Shown piece after piece: positions 23,734-32,106 of a DNA stretch of 39,195 nt. The notes below the pieces were generated by a model. It saw only the letters and a program-made list of their open reading frames with translations, searched no databases and was not told the DNA's origin. Within the stretch, counting starts at the first letter, position 1. The number at the start of each line of letters is the position of its first letter. Source of the stretch: an uncultured bacterium (lineage in GTDB: Bacteria > Patescibacteriota > Minisyncoccia > Phycocordibacterales > UBA9973); assembly GCA_903869825.1 (NCBI GenBank), contig CAIQAL010000033.1, positions 1 through 39,195 on the forward strand, in the 5' to 3' direction. The translations under genes and the position numbers were made by a program.

Positions 23734-24894
23734 ATGCTTAATAAGATAGGAATAAATGATAATTTTGATATTAAATCACCTGATGAGAGTGAGTTAGTCC
23801 AAAAATTGGAAAATCGCACTGACACCGAAGCCACCCGAATGAAACACTATTTATCTATGCCGGATTTGTCTCGCATCCCTGCTTCTCCGATTTATGAAAT
23901 AGTTCACAGAATTTTATCTCTACCTGATTTTAAAAATTTTGATGTTATCAAAACTCCCGAAATAGTGCCAACAAGTGTAACTTTTGATCTTTATAATTTT
24001 GCCCCAGACCACCCTGCTCGATCGCACTCCGATACATATTTCATTGATGACACAAATATCCTTCGCCCCCATACGACAATAATGTGGCACTATTATTTGT
24101 CACAAGAAGAGATAAAAGCAAAAATGGCTCGAGGCGAGGCTGTCGGATTTTTTTCATTCGGAAAAGTTTACAGAAAAGATGAGATAGACAGAAATCATAT
24201 GAATGTCTTCCACCAAATAGATGGAGGTTTTCTTATCCCAAAAAATAAAAAAATAATTGGGATAGAAGAGTTACAAAATGTTTTAGCTGATATCGCAAAA
24301 GCTGTCTTCGGACCAGATATAAAATATAGATTTAACAAAGACACTTTTCCCTATACTGACCCCTCTCTTGAGATGGAAGTTGAGATAAATGGCAGATGGA
24401 TTGAAGTACTTGGTTGTGGAATAATGACTGATACAATTATTAAAAATCTTGGACTTAACCCAAGTGAATGGAGCAATTGGGCTTTCGGCTTCGGACTAGA
24501 GCGTCTGGCTATCATCAGTATGGATTTACCAGACATTAGATTATTGTGGTCAAAAGACGTCCGAGTCGTAAAACAATTAAAACTTGGTAATAAATTTAAA
24601 GAAGTTAGTAAATATCCACCAATCGTACGAGATATCTCTTTTATCGTTAAAAAAGATTTTATTCCAAATGATTATTTTGACTTAGTGAGAGAACTCGCGC
24701 CAGGGCTTGTAGAAGAAGTACATCTCTTGGACAAATATGAAAATGTTGAAAAATTTGGAGCTGAAAAAATCAGTTATGCTTTTCGAATTACCTATCGTTC
24801 AATCGAAAGAACTTTAACTTCATCGGAAATCGATGAACTTCATAAAAAAATAGAGCTTGCCACCAAAGAAACTTTTGGAGCACAAATTCGTTAA
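23734..24894 (+). CDS. pheS: Single-chain phenylalanyl-tRNA synthetase (catalytic plus FDX-ACB domain)
   Basis: The 386-aa class II synthetase attaches Phe to tRNA-Phe. The PheS catalytic core spans about residues 40-290: motif 2 is VYRKDEIDRNHMNVFHQIDG and motif 3 is WAFGFGLERLAI. From about residue 296 it continues directly into an FDX-ACB anticodon-binding domain (KYPPIVRDISFIVKK, ITYRSIERTLTSSEI). In ordinary bacteria that domain lies at the end of the separate beta subunit PheT; the arrangement here is that of monomeric mitochondrial PheRS. No pheT lies next to it. Naming as pheS reflects the catalytic domain only. The gene starts with ATG close behind an AT-rich region that has no clear -35. 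Confidence 0.92.
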   Translation: MLNKIGINDNFDIKSPDESELVQKLENRTDTEATRMKHYLSMPDLSRIPASPIYEIVHRILSLPDFKNFDVIKTPEIVPTSVTFDLYNFAPDHPARSHSDTYFIDDTNILRPHTTIMWHYYLSQEEIKAKMARGEAVGFFSFGKVYRKDEIDRNHMNVFHQIDGGFLIPKNKKIIGIEELQNVLADIAKAVFGPDIKYRFNKDTFPYTDPSLEMEVEINGRWIEVLGCGIMTDTIIKNLGLNPSEWSNWAFGFGLERLAIISMDLPDIRLLWSKDVRVVKQLKLGNKFKEVSKYPPIVRDISFIVKKDFIPNDYFDLVRELAPGLVEEVHLLDKYENVEKFGAEKISYAFRITYRSIERTLTSSEIDELHKKIELATKETFGAQIR

Positions 24895-24901
24895 TTAGCA
24901 C

Positions 24902-25159
24902 TTAATACCCGGTTCTTTTTCTTAAGTGATAAGTGCCGTCATCCTCGTGCGTCAAGGTCAAATGGTATTCAGTGTCGTGTGAATCATGACTGTGAACTTT
25001 AAAATGCGAAACATGGTTAATAATGTCCCGGCGAGCTTCATCAAAGAAAGCCCTAGAACCGCTCTCTCCGATTTCATTAAAGAAAGCCAAAGCGTGTTTC
25101 GCTGATTCACTTTCTGGGTCATATTTCAAAGTAAACTCACCAATCGTTGTTGTTTCCAT
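24902..25159 (-). CDS. Conserved-looking small protein, unknown
   Basis: The 85-aa protein is acidic at first (FTLKYDPESESAKHALAFFNEIGESG), then helical, and ends with a His-rich beta-like segment (FKVHSHDSHDTEYHLTLTHEDDGTYHL). Seven or more His residues could bind a metal. It has no signal peptide. The gene is convergent with pheS, ending 7 nt from it, and divergent from the tiny membrane gene at 25236. I do not recognise the family. Confidence 0.65.
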   Translation of the reverse strand: METTTIGEFTLKYDPESESAKHALAFFNEIGESGSRAFFDEARRDIINHVSHFKVHSHDSHDTEYHLTLTHEDDGTYHLRKRTGY

Positions 25160-25220
25160 AGTTAATTTTTTAAATAATAATACCTAAAATATATCACAAA
25201 AACGACTTTCGGGGAATATT

Positions 25221-25229
25221 TGCTATAAT
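25221..25229 (+). promoter_or_regulatory. Extended -10 promoter of the 36-aa protein gene
   Basis: TG-C-TATAAT, identical to the lemA extended -10, ends 6 nt before the ATG at 25236. Leaderless transcription is predicted. Confidence 0.6.
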
Positions 25230-25235
25230 AATGTA

Positions 25236-25346
25236 ATGAAAAACCGCTACTTAATTTTAATAGTTCTCTTATTATTCTTTTTAATTCTTGGACTTTATTT
25301 AGGTTGGCTTGATAATGGGCCGGCTATTTCATTTCATTTTTGGTAG
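25236..25346 (+). CDS. 36-residue single-helix membrane protein
   Basis: The short gene encodes MKNRYLILIVLLLFFLILGL, then YLGWLDNGPAISFHFW and a stop. It has a basic start, a 19-20-residue hydrophobic helix and a short polar tail, as expected of a small inner-membrane protein. It is supported by the consensus extended -10 placed exactly for a leaderless mRNA. Its last 13 nt overlap the end of the helicase-nuclease gene on the opposite strand. Function is unknown; a regulatory or stabilising membrane peptide is possible. Confidence 0.6.
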   Translation: MKNRYLILIVLLLFFLILGLYLGWLDNGPAISFHFW

Positions 25347-28318
25347 ATTTTTGCTCTTTCACAATATTCACAAGGAGTATTTTTGCCATAGGCATTATAG
25401 TTGCATGGCAGCAGAAGCCACTTTCCAGTTTTTATCAGTTCGTCGTAGTCTTTAATGTCCTTAACAAGGGAAATGATTTCCTCGTTTGATATTTTTTTAT
25501 TGTAAATTGACCCACTCTGATTCTCCGCTTCCAGAAATTCTAACCTTGATTCGGTGACCACCTTTCTCCACTTAGAACTTTCTTGAATTAAATATGAATA
25601 CATTGCAAGCTGTCGTAAATAATTACTCATCCGGCCATCTTCGTTTATTTTTTCTATTTCGTTCTGCTTTTTGACACTACCGGTTTTAAAATCAGTTACT
25701 CTGACATCGTTTTTATTTAGAATTTCAATCAAATCAATTTTTCCATAGATATTTAAATGTGGGAAACGATCGTCTTTAAAAGAAATGCTTTTTTCGTTCT
25801 CATAATTTTTTTCGATACCTCCCAAACGATTTTTCACCCAACCAGCAATAATCCCAAAAACTTCCTTTTCAACAAGTTTGTATTTATTCTCATTTTGATA
25901 TTTTCTTTTTAAAACTTCATCGTGGACAATTTCTACAAGTGCGTTCTCTGTTGGGACATTCCCCAATTTCAATATTTTGTCTATTGATCCATGTACTGCA
26001 TTTCCAAATTCCAAACTCTCCTTCATCGCCTCAGGAAATTGTAGTAAATTCCTAAAATACCATTTCCAAGGACACTCAAAAAAATTATTAAGAAGTGAAA
26101 CCGAAACATTTCTGTCTTCATATTCGCTCGCCACTAATTTTTTAAGTTCTTCAAGTTTCACCGGATTTTTTTCAATCTCATTTTTTTTGATATAAGCTTT
26201 CGGATCATATTTTAAAATTATCTGTTCTGTCGCGGCAGCGGTTTGTTTCTCAAAAACTCCTTCCGGTAAATCCGCCACAATGTGCGCGAGTTCCTGGTCA
26301 GCTCCAACATAAGAATGAATAGCATATGAAAGAGTGCAAAAACGCTTTGCCCGAGTTATTGCTACATACAACTGTCGTTTGATGACTTCAATATCCTTCT
26401 GTTCAACTTTAACCAAAATATTTTCAGGTAAGGTAAAGGCTTGTCTTTTGCCAGAGTTTAGGGACTTCTCATCCAAGTGGGCAATCCAGACGTAATCGAA
26501 TTCCAAACCTTTTGACGAATGAAGAGTTAGTACTTTTATTCCGGACCCGCTACCAAAAACAGCCAGTGGAATATTTTCATCGTAGGCCTCGAGTCGATCA
26601 ATAAATGTTAGAAATTCTTTCAAGTTTAGTTTCGAATTTTTTTCAGTTTGGACAAGAACTAAGTGAATAAGGGTTCGGACGACTTCCACCCGCAACACCA
26701 ATTCTTCGTGAGTCTTGGCAGTCCTCAATAAAAATTCGTCCCCGATAGTTTGGATTAAGGTATACACATTTACACCCTCTGTTTGTTCGATCCAAACAAT
26801 TATTTTTTTAATCCAATTTTCTACAGAGTTTTCTCTGTAGAACAGCGCCGGCTTTTCTTTGTCTGCCAAATCGAGTAAAAACATTTTTTTGCTATCATGC
26901 TCTTTAATGAACCTATGAGCCAAAATCGGGTCAACTAAGGAGAACGAATCAAAAAGCGATTCGGCAAAAATAATATTATCGTTCGGATTATTTATTATTT
27001 TTAAAACTCTGATAAGAGCTTGAAATTCCACCGAATCAAAAAGTCGTAGGGTGTCGCGTCCGGAAACTTCTAAGCCCATATCGGAAAGTACAGCAATCGC
27101 GTTCCGCGCTTGTTTATTTTTAGGGACCAAAATAGCACAGTCGTTCACGTCTACTCCATTTTTAATTTTTTCTTTAATATCAAGTCCGCAAGCGATAATT
27201 TCATCCCGAGGGTAATCACACTCAACTAAACGGATGGGATGTGATTCTTTATTGTGACTAACCAATTTGTCTTTCGTTAAAGTACTTTCCAGTAATAGAT
27301 GTGATGAATCAAGAATCACTTGGGTGGAGCGATAATTGTCCACAAGGGTGATCAGTTTCGCTTTGCCGAAACCATGTCTAAATCCTTCAAAATAAGAAAG
27401 CGATGCTCCTCCAAAGCCATAAATAAGTTGCCGGTCATCCCCCACTACAAAGATATTCGGCTTTTCCACTTCACTCCAAACTTTTTGTAAAAATTCATTT
27501 TGTACTCCACTCGAATCTTGGTGCTCATCTATTAAAATATATAAGTATCTTTCCCGAATACTATCGCGGGCGTCTTCCGATTCGGAAATAATTCTGACAG
27601 TGTATTCCAAAACGTCATCGTAATCAAGCACATTTTTTTCGCACTTCGCTATCTCATACATTTCATAAAATTTCACTACTTCCCGACTACGATTCAAACT
27701 TTCAATTTTTCTGACCACGTCTTTTTTCAATTGCCCTTTACTTTCTCCCCTGGTTGAGATACTTTCCTTGTTTTCTTTTGAATTTTTGATATCTTTTTCA
27801 ATTTGAATTAAAAAATCATGGGCTGATATTCCTTCCCGTTTAAAGAGCGATATCAAGGATTTCAAATCACGGAAATGTCTTCCCGCATCTGCTCGTGGGC
27901 TGATATGTTCCCAGGGATTATCATTTAATATCTCATCACACAATGCGACCAACTCTGTATCGTCCATCAATTTAGGCATTGTGGAAAGATTTAGTACTGG
28001 ATAGAATTCCTCAATTATTTTCATCCCGAAAGAATGGAATGTCGTCACGTTTACTTTGGAGCCGGTTGCCCCGATATATTTTCGGAGTCTATCTCGCATT
28101 GCTCGCACTCCGGAATTCGTAAAAGTTAAACATAAAATCCCATCAGGTGATGTATCTGTTTTTTTTAAAATATTTCCAATTCGAAGCGATAAAACTTGCG
28201 TCTTCCCCGTCCCGGGTCCTGCCACTACCATTACCGGACCCTCGGTGGTATCCACTGCTTCTTTCTGAGCCTTATTTAGTTTTTGGTATTCTTCTTCAAA
28301 TCTTTCCGTATTTGCCAT
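25334..28318 (-). CDS. UvrD-like superfamily 1 helicase with a C-terminal RecB-type nuclease
   Basis: The 994-aa protein starts with the SF1A motor: Q-motif LNKAQKEAV, Walker A AGPGTGKT (residues 33-40), Walker B ILIDEHQDSS, motif III FVVGDDRQLIYGFGGA and C-terminal motifs VLTLHSSKGLEFDYVW and LYVAITRAK. From about residue 715 it has a PD-(D/E)xK nuclease domain with GKIDLIE and VTDFKTG. Cys residues at FFECPWKWYF and at LPCNY...CEYCERA match the AddB-type arrangement that holds a 4Fe-4S cluster. It should process broken DNA ends, replacing AddAB or RecBCD in one chain. It stands alone with TGA as its stop. Confidence 0.92.
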   Translation of the reverse strand: MANTERFEEEYQKLNKAQKEAVDTTEGPVMVVAGPGTGKTQVLSLRIGNILKKTDTSPDGILCLTFTNSGVRAMRDRLRKYIGATGSKVNVTTFHSFGMKIIEEFYPVLNLSTMPKLMDDTELVALCDEILNDNPWEHISPRADAGRHFRDLKSLISLFKREGISAHDFLIQIEKDIKNSKENKESISTRGESKGQLKKDVVRKIESLNRSREVVKFYEMYEIAKCEKNVLDYDDVLEYTVRIISESEDARDSIRERYLYILIDEHQDSSGVQNEFLQKVWSEVEKPNIFVVGDDRQLIYGFGGASLSYFEGFRHGFGKAKLITLVDNYRSTQVILDSSHLLLESTLTKDKLVSHNKESHPIRLVECDYPRDEIIACGLDIKEKIKNGVDVNDCAILVPKNKQARNAIAVLSDMGLEVSGRDTLRLFDSVEFQALIRVLKIINNPNDNIIFAESLFDSFSLVDPILAHRFIKEHDSKKMFLLDLADKEKPALFYRENSVENWIKKIIVWIEQTEGVNVYTLIQTIGDEFLLRTAKTHEELVLRVEVVRTLIHLVLVQTEKNSKLNLKEFLTFIDRLEAYDENIPLAVFGSGSGIKVLTLHSSKGLEFDYVWIAHLDEKSLNSGKRQAFTLPENILVKVEQKDIEVIKRQLYVAITRAKRFCTLSYAIHSYVGADQELAHIVADLPEGVFEKQTAAATEQIILKYDPKAYIKKNEIEKNPVKLEELKKLVASEYEDRNVSVSLLNNFFECPWKWYFRNLLQFPEAMKESLEFGNAVHGSIDKILKLGNVPTENALVEIVHDEVLKRKYQNENKYKLVEKEVFGIIAGWVKNRLGGIEKNYENEKSISFKDDRFPHLNIYGKIDLIEILNKNDVRVTDFKTGSVKKQNEIEKINEDGRMSNYLRQLAMYSYLIQESSKWRKVVTESRLEFLEAENQSGSIYNKKISNEEIISLVKDIKDYDELIKTGKWLLLPCNYNAYGKNTPCEYCERAKIYQK

Positions 28319-28357
28319 CTAAATATTTTATCACAAAATAAGACCTTTTTATTCTTT

Positions 28358-28386
28358 TTGACACTTATCTTCCTAAAGAGTATTAT
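28358..28386 (+). promoter_or_regulatory. Strong sigma-70 promoter of the 38-aa protein gene
   Basis: TTGACA (28358-28363), 17 nt, TATTAT (28381-28386). The ATG at 28391 is only 4 nt from the -10, so either the mRNA is leaderless or a later ATG (28412 or 28427) is used. Confidence 0.75.
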
Positions 28387-28390
28387 TTAT

Positions 28391-28507
28391 ATGGAAAAAC
28401 ATTCTTTAGCCATGGAAACAAACACGATGTCCTACGTAAAAGCAGGAAAATTAATTCTATTTGGATTACTCTTTTATGTTTACTTATTTCTTGCTATCTA
28501 TGGATAG
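28391..28507 (+). CDS. 38-residue single-helix membrane protein
   Basis: The product reads MEKHSLAMETNTMSYVKAGK, then LILFGLLFYVYLFLAIYG. A polar N-terminus leads into one C-terminal transmembrane helix. The gene lies between a consensus promoter and a hairpin terminator, forming a complete small transcription unit. The open frame reaches back to 28283, but that part runs through the promoter. The start is uncertain: M1, M8 or M13 could be used, giving 38, 31 or 26 residues. Family unknown. Confidence 0.65.
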   Translation: MEKHSLAMETNTMSYVKAGKLILFGLLFYVYLFLAIYG

Positions 28508-28513
28508 CAAAAG

Positions 28514-28552
28514 CCTCATCGAGTTCTACTAAACTTCGATGGGGTATTTTTT
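28514..28552. terminator. Terminator between the 38-aa gene and DUF475 gene
   Basis: CCTCATCGAGTT (28514-28525) pairs with AACTTCGATGGGG (28532-28544) with one bulge. Six Ts (28547-28552) follow on the + strand. The minus strand has four Ts, so it may work in both directions. Confidence 0.8.
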
Positions 28553-29468
28553 AACTAAATTTTTTTAGATGCATTTTCGATTTCCAAAAGAAACCACCAA
28601 TTATAATAAATGTCGCAAGCGGAGAAACATACTCTGGAATTTTAAAACCAAAACTGTGCAAAATCATAATCACCCCAAGGACTAGTATCGAATACATTGC
28701 CCCATTTTTTAAATAGACATATTTTTTTATTCTTTCTATGTTTCCGACAGTAAGTTGTCTTACGACAACCGCACCCAAGCCATTCCCGAGTAAAATTAAA
28801 GGAACAGACAAAGTAAAAGCAAAAGCACCCAAGACGCCATCAATCGAAAAAGTAGCATCAATAATTTCCAAAAATAAAAGTTTGCTGAAATCGGATTTCA
28901 CACTTCCTTTTAATTTTGTTTCTTCTTTTTCAGCGCTTTGCTTAAAACCGTGAGTAATAAAAAATAAAGTGGAACCCATCACCGCCCCGAAAGCCATCAT
29001 ATTATTTTGTCTGATAGCAAACCAAGTAATGACAGCTAGTAAAGCGGAAACCACTGCATAAAACCAAACACCTCTCTCCATAAAGAATTTTTCAGTACGA
29101 GGAAGTCCAAATTTTTTCTCTTCCAGAAATAACCAATTTAAAAACAGAAAGACTAAAAAAATTCCACCGGCGATGAGTAATATCGGGGCTGATTTTTCGA
29201 TAGAATTTCTGACTGCCAAATTCCCCGACAGGGTAGACATAAAAGCTTGGATTGGACCCAAGGAAGGATTAAACGCCCAAACAATTAGCCAAGGCAATAG
29301 CCCTCGCACCACAAAGACTGCAATGATCAAGCCCCAGAGTAAAAACCAACTCCTTGCTTGTTTACTCATCGTCCCGAGCACTTCCGCGTTTATAATAGCG
29401 TTATCAATCGAAGAAACCGTCTCAAAAAGAGAAAGTCCAACAATGGTAATTATGGCTGAGATAAACAT
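28551..29468 (-). CDS. DUF475/TerC-like integral membrane protein
   Basis: The 305-aa protein has about eight hydrophobic segments. The acidic intramembrane motifs typical of the TerC/DUF475 group are present: FETVSSIDNAIINAEVL in the first helix and LEIIDATFSIDGVLGAFAFT in the middle, plus VGNIERIKKYVYLKNGAMYSI near the end. Relatives are linked to metal-ion handling (Mn export in TerC/MntX-like proteins), which is family knowledge and not shown here. It lies in the plasma membrane and is the downstream member of a minus-strand run, 35 nt after the cupin gene. Confidence 0.88.
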   Translation of the reverse strand: MFISAIITIVGLSLFETVSSIDNAIINAEVLGTMSKQARSWFLLWGLIIAVFVVRGLLPWLIVWAFNPSLGPIQAFMSTLSGNLAVRNSIEKSAPILLIAGGIFLVFLFLNWLFLEEKKFGLPRTEKFFMERGVWFYAVVSALLAVITWFAIRQNNMMAFGAVMGSTLFFITHGFKQSAEKEETKLKGSVKSDFSKLLFLEIIDATFSIDGVLGAFAFTLSVPLILLGNGLGAVVVRQLTVGNIERIKKYVYLKNGAMYSILVLGVIMILHSFGFKIPEYVSPLATFIIIGGFFWKSKMHLKKFS

Positions 29469-29503
29469 TATTCTATTTTACTATATTCCCATCCTTTTGT
29501 CTT

Positions 29504-29902
29504 TTATTCTGTAGTTTTGCCGTCAAATTCAGGTCCATCCGCTTCGGCTTCCGCCTTGGTAGCTCGCACTACTCCATCCTGATGATGGGCTGGAGAATAA
29601 ATAGTGTAGAGTTTCAAGTCTTCGGTCGTGGAAATATTAACGACATTGTGCTCCGCGCCTGATGGTACGATAATAGCCGAGCCATCAGAAACTTCATACT
29701 CGTTGCCATCAATAAAAACTTTTCCAGCTCCAGCTTCGAAGCGGAAGAACTGATCATTATCGGTATGCACTTCCATTCCTATTTCCTCCCCAGGCTTCAA
29801 ACTCATCAGCACCAACTGACTATGTTTGCCGGTGTATAAAACTTTGCGAAAATTAGCGTTCGCTATTGTTTCACTCTCAATATTTGTATTAAATCCTTTC
29901 AT
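29504..29902 (-). CDS. Cupin domain protein
   Basis: The 132-aa single-domain cupin has motif 1 EIGMEVHTDNDQFFRFEAGAG (H, two acidic positions) and motif 2 SAIIVPSGAEHNVVN. The metal ligands would be the His of EVHTDND, an E in the FRFE segment and the His of GAEHN. It may bind a metal and a small molecule; the activity cannot be told from sequence. It lies 39 nt downstream of the membrane DsbA-like gene and may be cotranscribed with it. Confidence 0.9.
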   Translation of the reverse strand: MKGFNTNIESETIANANFRKVLYTGKHSQLVLMSLKPGEEIGMEVHTDNDQFFRFEAGAGKVFIDGNEYEVSDGSAIIVPSGAEHNVVNISTTEDLKLYTIYSPAHHQDGVVRATKAEAEADGPEFDGKTTE

Positions 29903-29941
29903 AATTTTATTTTTGTTAATTAATAATTAGACTACTACAAT

Positions 29942-30886
29942 TTAAAAGAAAATAAATTTGTTAATAGCACTACGGTAGACCCGATACGGCTTTGGCCCAA
30001 CAAAAGCCTTTTGATTGATAAAAATGGTTGGAGTTCCGTAAATATTCGTCTTATTTAGTTCTATGACTTGAGAATCCACTGCCTTTTTGGTTTCCGGACT
30101 TGCGATACATTCTTCTGTCTTTTTTACATCAAAATTAAATTTTTGAAGCATAGTATCGAGGTTCACTGGATCTAAAATATAATTTTTGTCTGTGGCAAAC
30201 AGGTAGGTATTCCAATCCCAGAATTTATCTCCATCATTTTTATAGATACAATATCCGGCATAGGCAAGCTTGTCAGTAATATTCCCCTTAGCAGGATAAT
30301 GGGCAAAAATATAGTTGGCATCTTTTTTCGCAACCAGTTTTTGGATATCGGGATATGCTTTCCGAGAATAATCACAATCATAACAACCAATAAAAACAAC
30401 CGTATCTTTCGAGCCAATGTTTTTTGCCGGGAAGGAAGACAAATCAATATTTTTTAAGGTCACGGTTTTTTCCGATTTTTGAACTATCCCACAGGTACTA
30501 CTGTCGCCATTTACAGAAGAGATTTTGTTATTATCTCCATTTGGGTCAAAGGCACAAAAGCCCGACGCGTTAAGACCATTGCAAGATCCATACACATAAA
30601 AATTGTACCCCCCGCGCAAAACCCAAACAGTACTGCCAACCATTAAGATAAAGAAAATCCAAGAAAGTATTTCATAATGCCTGTTGACCATTCGAGCAGT
30701 AAAAGGAGATTTATTAATCAATCTAGACAATATTTTACCTTTTATTTTTTCTTTAAATCCACTATTGCACGGGCGAAGAGTTATCCGACGAAAAACACAG
30801 TCAAATGCTTCTTTCGCCAGCGCGCGATGTGAGGCGGAAAAGATTCCCATAATTCCAAAAATGATTAATCCAATTAAACAAGCCAT
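29942..30886 (-). CDS. Membrane protein with a thioredoxin/DsbA-like redox domain
   Basis: The 314-aa protein has a hydrophobic N-terminus (residues 1-18), a Cys-containing basic loop (FDCVFRRITLRPCNSGF), a second transmembrane helix (ILSWIFFILMVGSTVWVL) and then an extracytoplasmic thioredoxin fold. The redox site reads VFIGCYDCDYSRKAYP, and the cis-Pro loop is YGTPTIFIN. An extra Cys pair (YGSCNGLNASGFC) lies before the domain. The Cys loop between the two helices may pass electrons through the membrane, as in DsbB-like or ScsB-like modules; that is inference. It starts 4 nt after sufS. Confidence 0.85.
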   Translation of the reverse strand: MACLIGLIIFGIMGIFSASHRALAKEAFDCVFRRITLRPCNSGFKEKIKGKILSRLINKSPFTARMVNRHYEILSWIFFILMVGSTVWVLRGGYNFYVYGSCNGLNASGFCAFDPNGDNNKISSVNGDSSTCGIVQKSEKTVTLKNIDLSSFPAKNIGSKDTVVFIGCYDCDYSRKAYPDIQKLVAKKDANYIFAHYPAKGNITDKLAYAGYCIYKNDGDKFWDWNTYLFATDKNYILDPVNLDTMLQKFNFDVKKTEECIASPETKKAVDSQVIELNKTNIYGTPTIFINQKAFVGPKPYRVYRSAINKFIFF

Positions 30887-30890
30887 ATAT

Positions 30891-32093
30891 TTATATTATT
30901 TTTAAGATTTTAGTAAAGTTACTGATAAAGATTTCGGCTTCCTCCATGGTGTTGTAAAAATAAACGGATACTCGAGCAGAATTGTAAATCTTTTTTGAAT
31001 GGAACCAAGAATGCACACAGTGTTGTCCAGAACGAATCGCGATCCCTGCCATTTCGTCGAGTATAATGGCAAATTTATGCATATCGGTATTTTCAATATA
31101 GAAATTAATTATACCCCCGCGCAACACTGGGTCCGTTGGTCCTATTATTTTTACCTTAGGGAATTTCCTTAATTCTTCGGTAATATATGTATTTAATTTA
31201 ATTTCGTGTTCCGAAATTTCTTTAAAAGAAAGTTGGTCTAAATATTTCACCGCTTCCCCAAGTCCAATAATTCCGGCATAATCTTGTAGCCCTGCTTCAA
31301 ATTTTTCCGGTACTTCCAACATTTTATAACTTTCGTACGTTGTAGATTCCACCGTATCTCCTCCAACCATAAAAGGGGCAAGATCCTCCAATAATTTTTG
31401 CTTTCCATAAAATATTCCAGTACCGGATGGCCCCAACATTTTGTGTCCGGAAAAAGACAGAAAATCAACATCTAAATCTCTCACGTCAATTTTCTGATGC
31501 GCAATACTTTGGGCCGCATCCAAATGCACGAGCACTCCATTTTTATGAGCAATTTCTATTATTTCTTTGGCTGGATTGGTCACCCCGTCTAAGTTAGAAG
31601 TGTGCCCAATAGAAACAAATTTCGCGCCTATTACCTGCTCTTTAAAGTTTTCCAAGTTGAAAGTATTGTCATTATTGCCTGGAATTATCTTCAAAATTAT
31701 CCCAGCTTTTTCCTTCAACCGAAGCCATGGCACTAGATTAGAGTTATGTTCTTTGTCCGAGACAAGCACAATGTCTCCAGATTTAAAGGGAAAACTATTC
31801 GCTAATAAATTTATGCCTTCGGTCGTATTCCGAGTAAAAATTATTTCTTTTTGACTATCCGCATTAATGAATTTCGCTATTAAAGTCCTGGTCTCTTTTA
31901 TTTTTTTAGTCACTTTATCTCCCATCTTGTGAGCACTCCGTCCTGCGCAAGCCGGAAATTCATAATAGTAAGTATTCATTGCATTCACTACCGTGTTCGG
32001 CTTCAAACTCATACAAGCATTATCAAAATAGATAGGCGCTTTTTCGTCACTAAGTATCTTGAAGTCTTTTCTTATTTTATTTATATCAAGCAT
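30891..32093 (-). CDS. Cysteine desulfurase, SufS/CsdA type
   Basis: The 400-aa PLP enzyme takes sulfur from Cys for Fe-S clusters or tRNA thiolation. The PLP lysine is K218 in SFSGHKMLGPSG; substrate-contact strings include FTRNTTEGINLLA and VHLDAAQS. The catalytic Cys is C359 in RSGQHCVHSWF, within the RxGxHC motif of the SufS group. I start it at 32093 (MLDINKIRKDFKIL). An ATG at 32135 would add 14 Lys/Arg-rich residues and overlap the upstream gene. No sufBCDU genes are nearby; the upstream neighbour is a membrane protein and the downstream one a thioredoxin-like protein. Confidence 0.92.
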   Translation of the reverse strand: MLDINKIRKDFKILSDEKAPIYFDNACMSLKPNTVVNAMNTYYYEFPACAGRSAHKMGDKVTKKIKETRTLIAKFINADSQKEIIFTRNTTEGINLLANSFPFKSGDIVLVSDKEHNSNLVPWLRLKEKAGIILKIIPGNNDNTFNLENFKEQVIGAKFVSIGHTSNLDGVTNPAKEIIEIAHKNGVLVHLDAAQSIAHQKIDVRDLDVDFLSFSGHKMLGPSGTGIFYGKQKLLEDLAPFMVGGDTVESTTYESYKMLEVPEKFEAGLQDYAGIIGLGEAVKYLDQLSFKEISEHEIKLNTYITEELRKFPKVKIIGPTDPVLRGGIINFYIENTDMHKFAIILDEMAGIAIRSGQHCVHSWFHSKKIYNSARVSVYFYNTMEEAEIFISNFTKILKII

Positions 32094-32106
32094 CTTATTT
32101 TTTGTT

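Noticed and set aside
28283-28390. Longer version of the 38-aa membrane protein
   Set aside because: This part runs through the -35 and -10 boxes of a near-consensus promoter.
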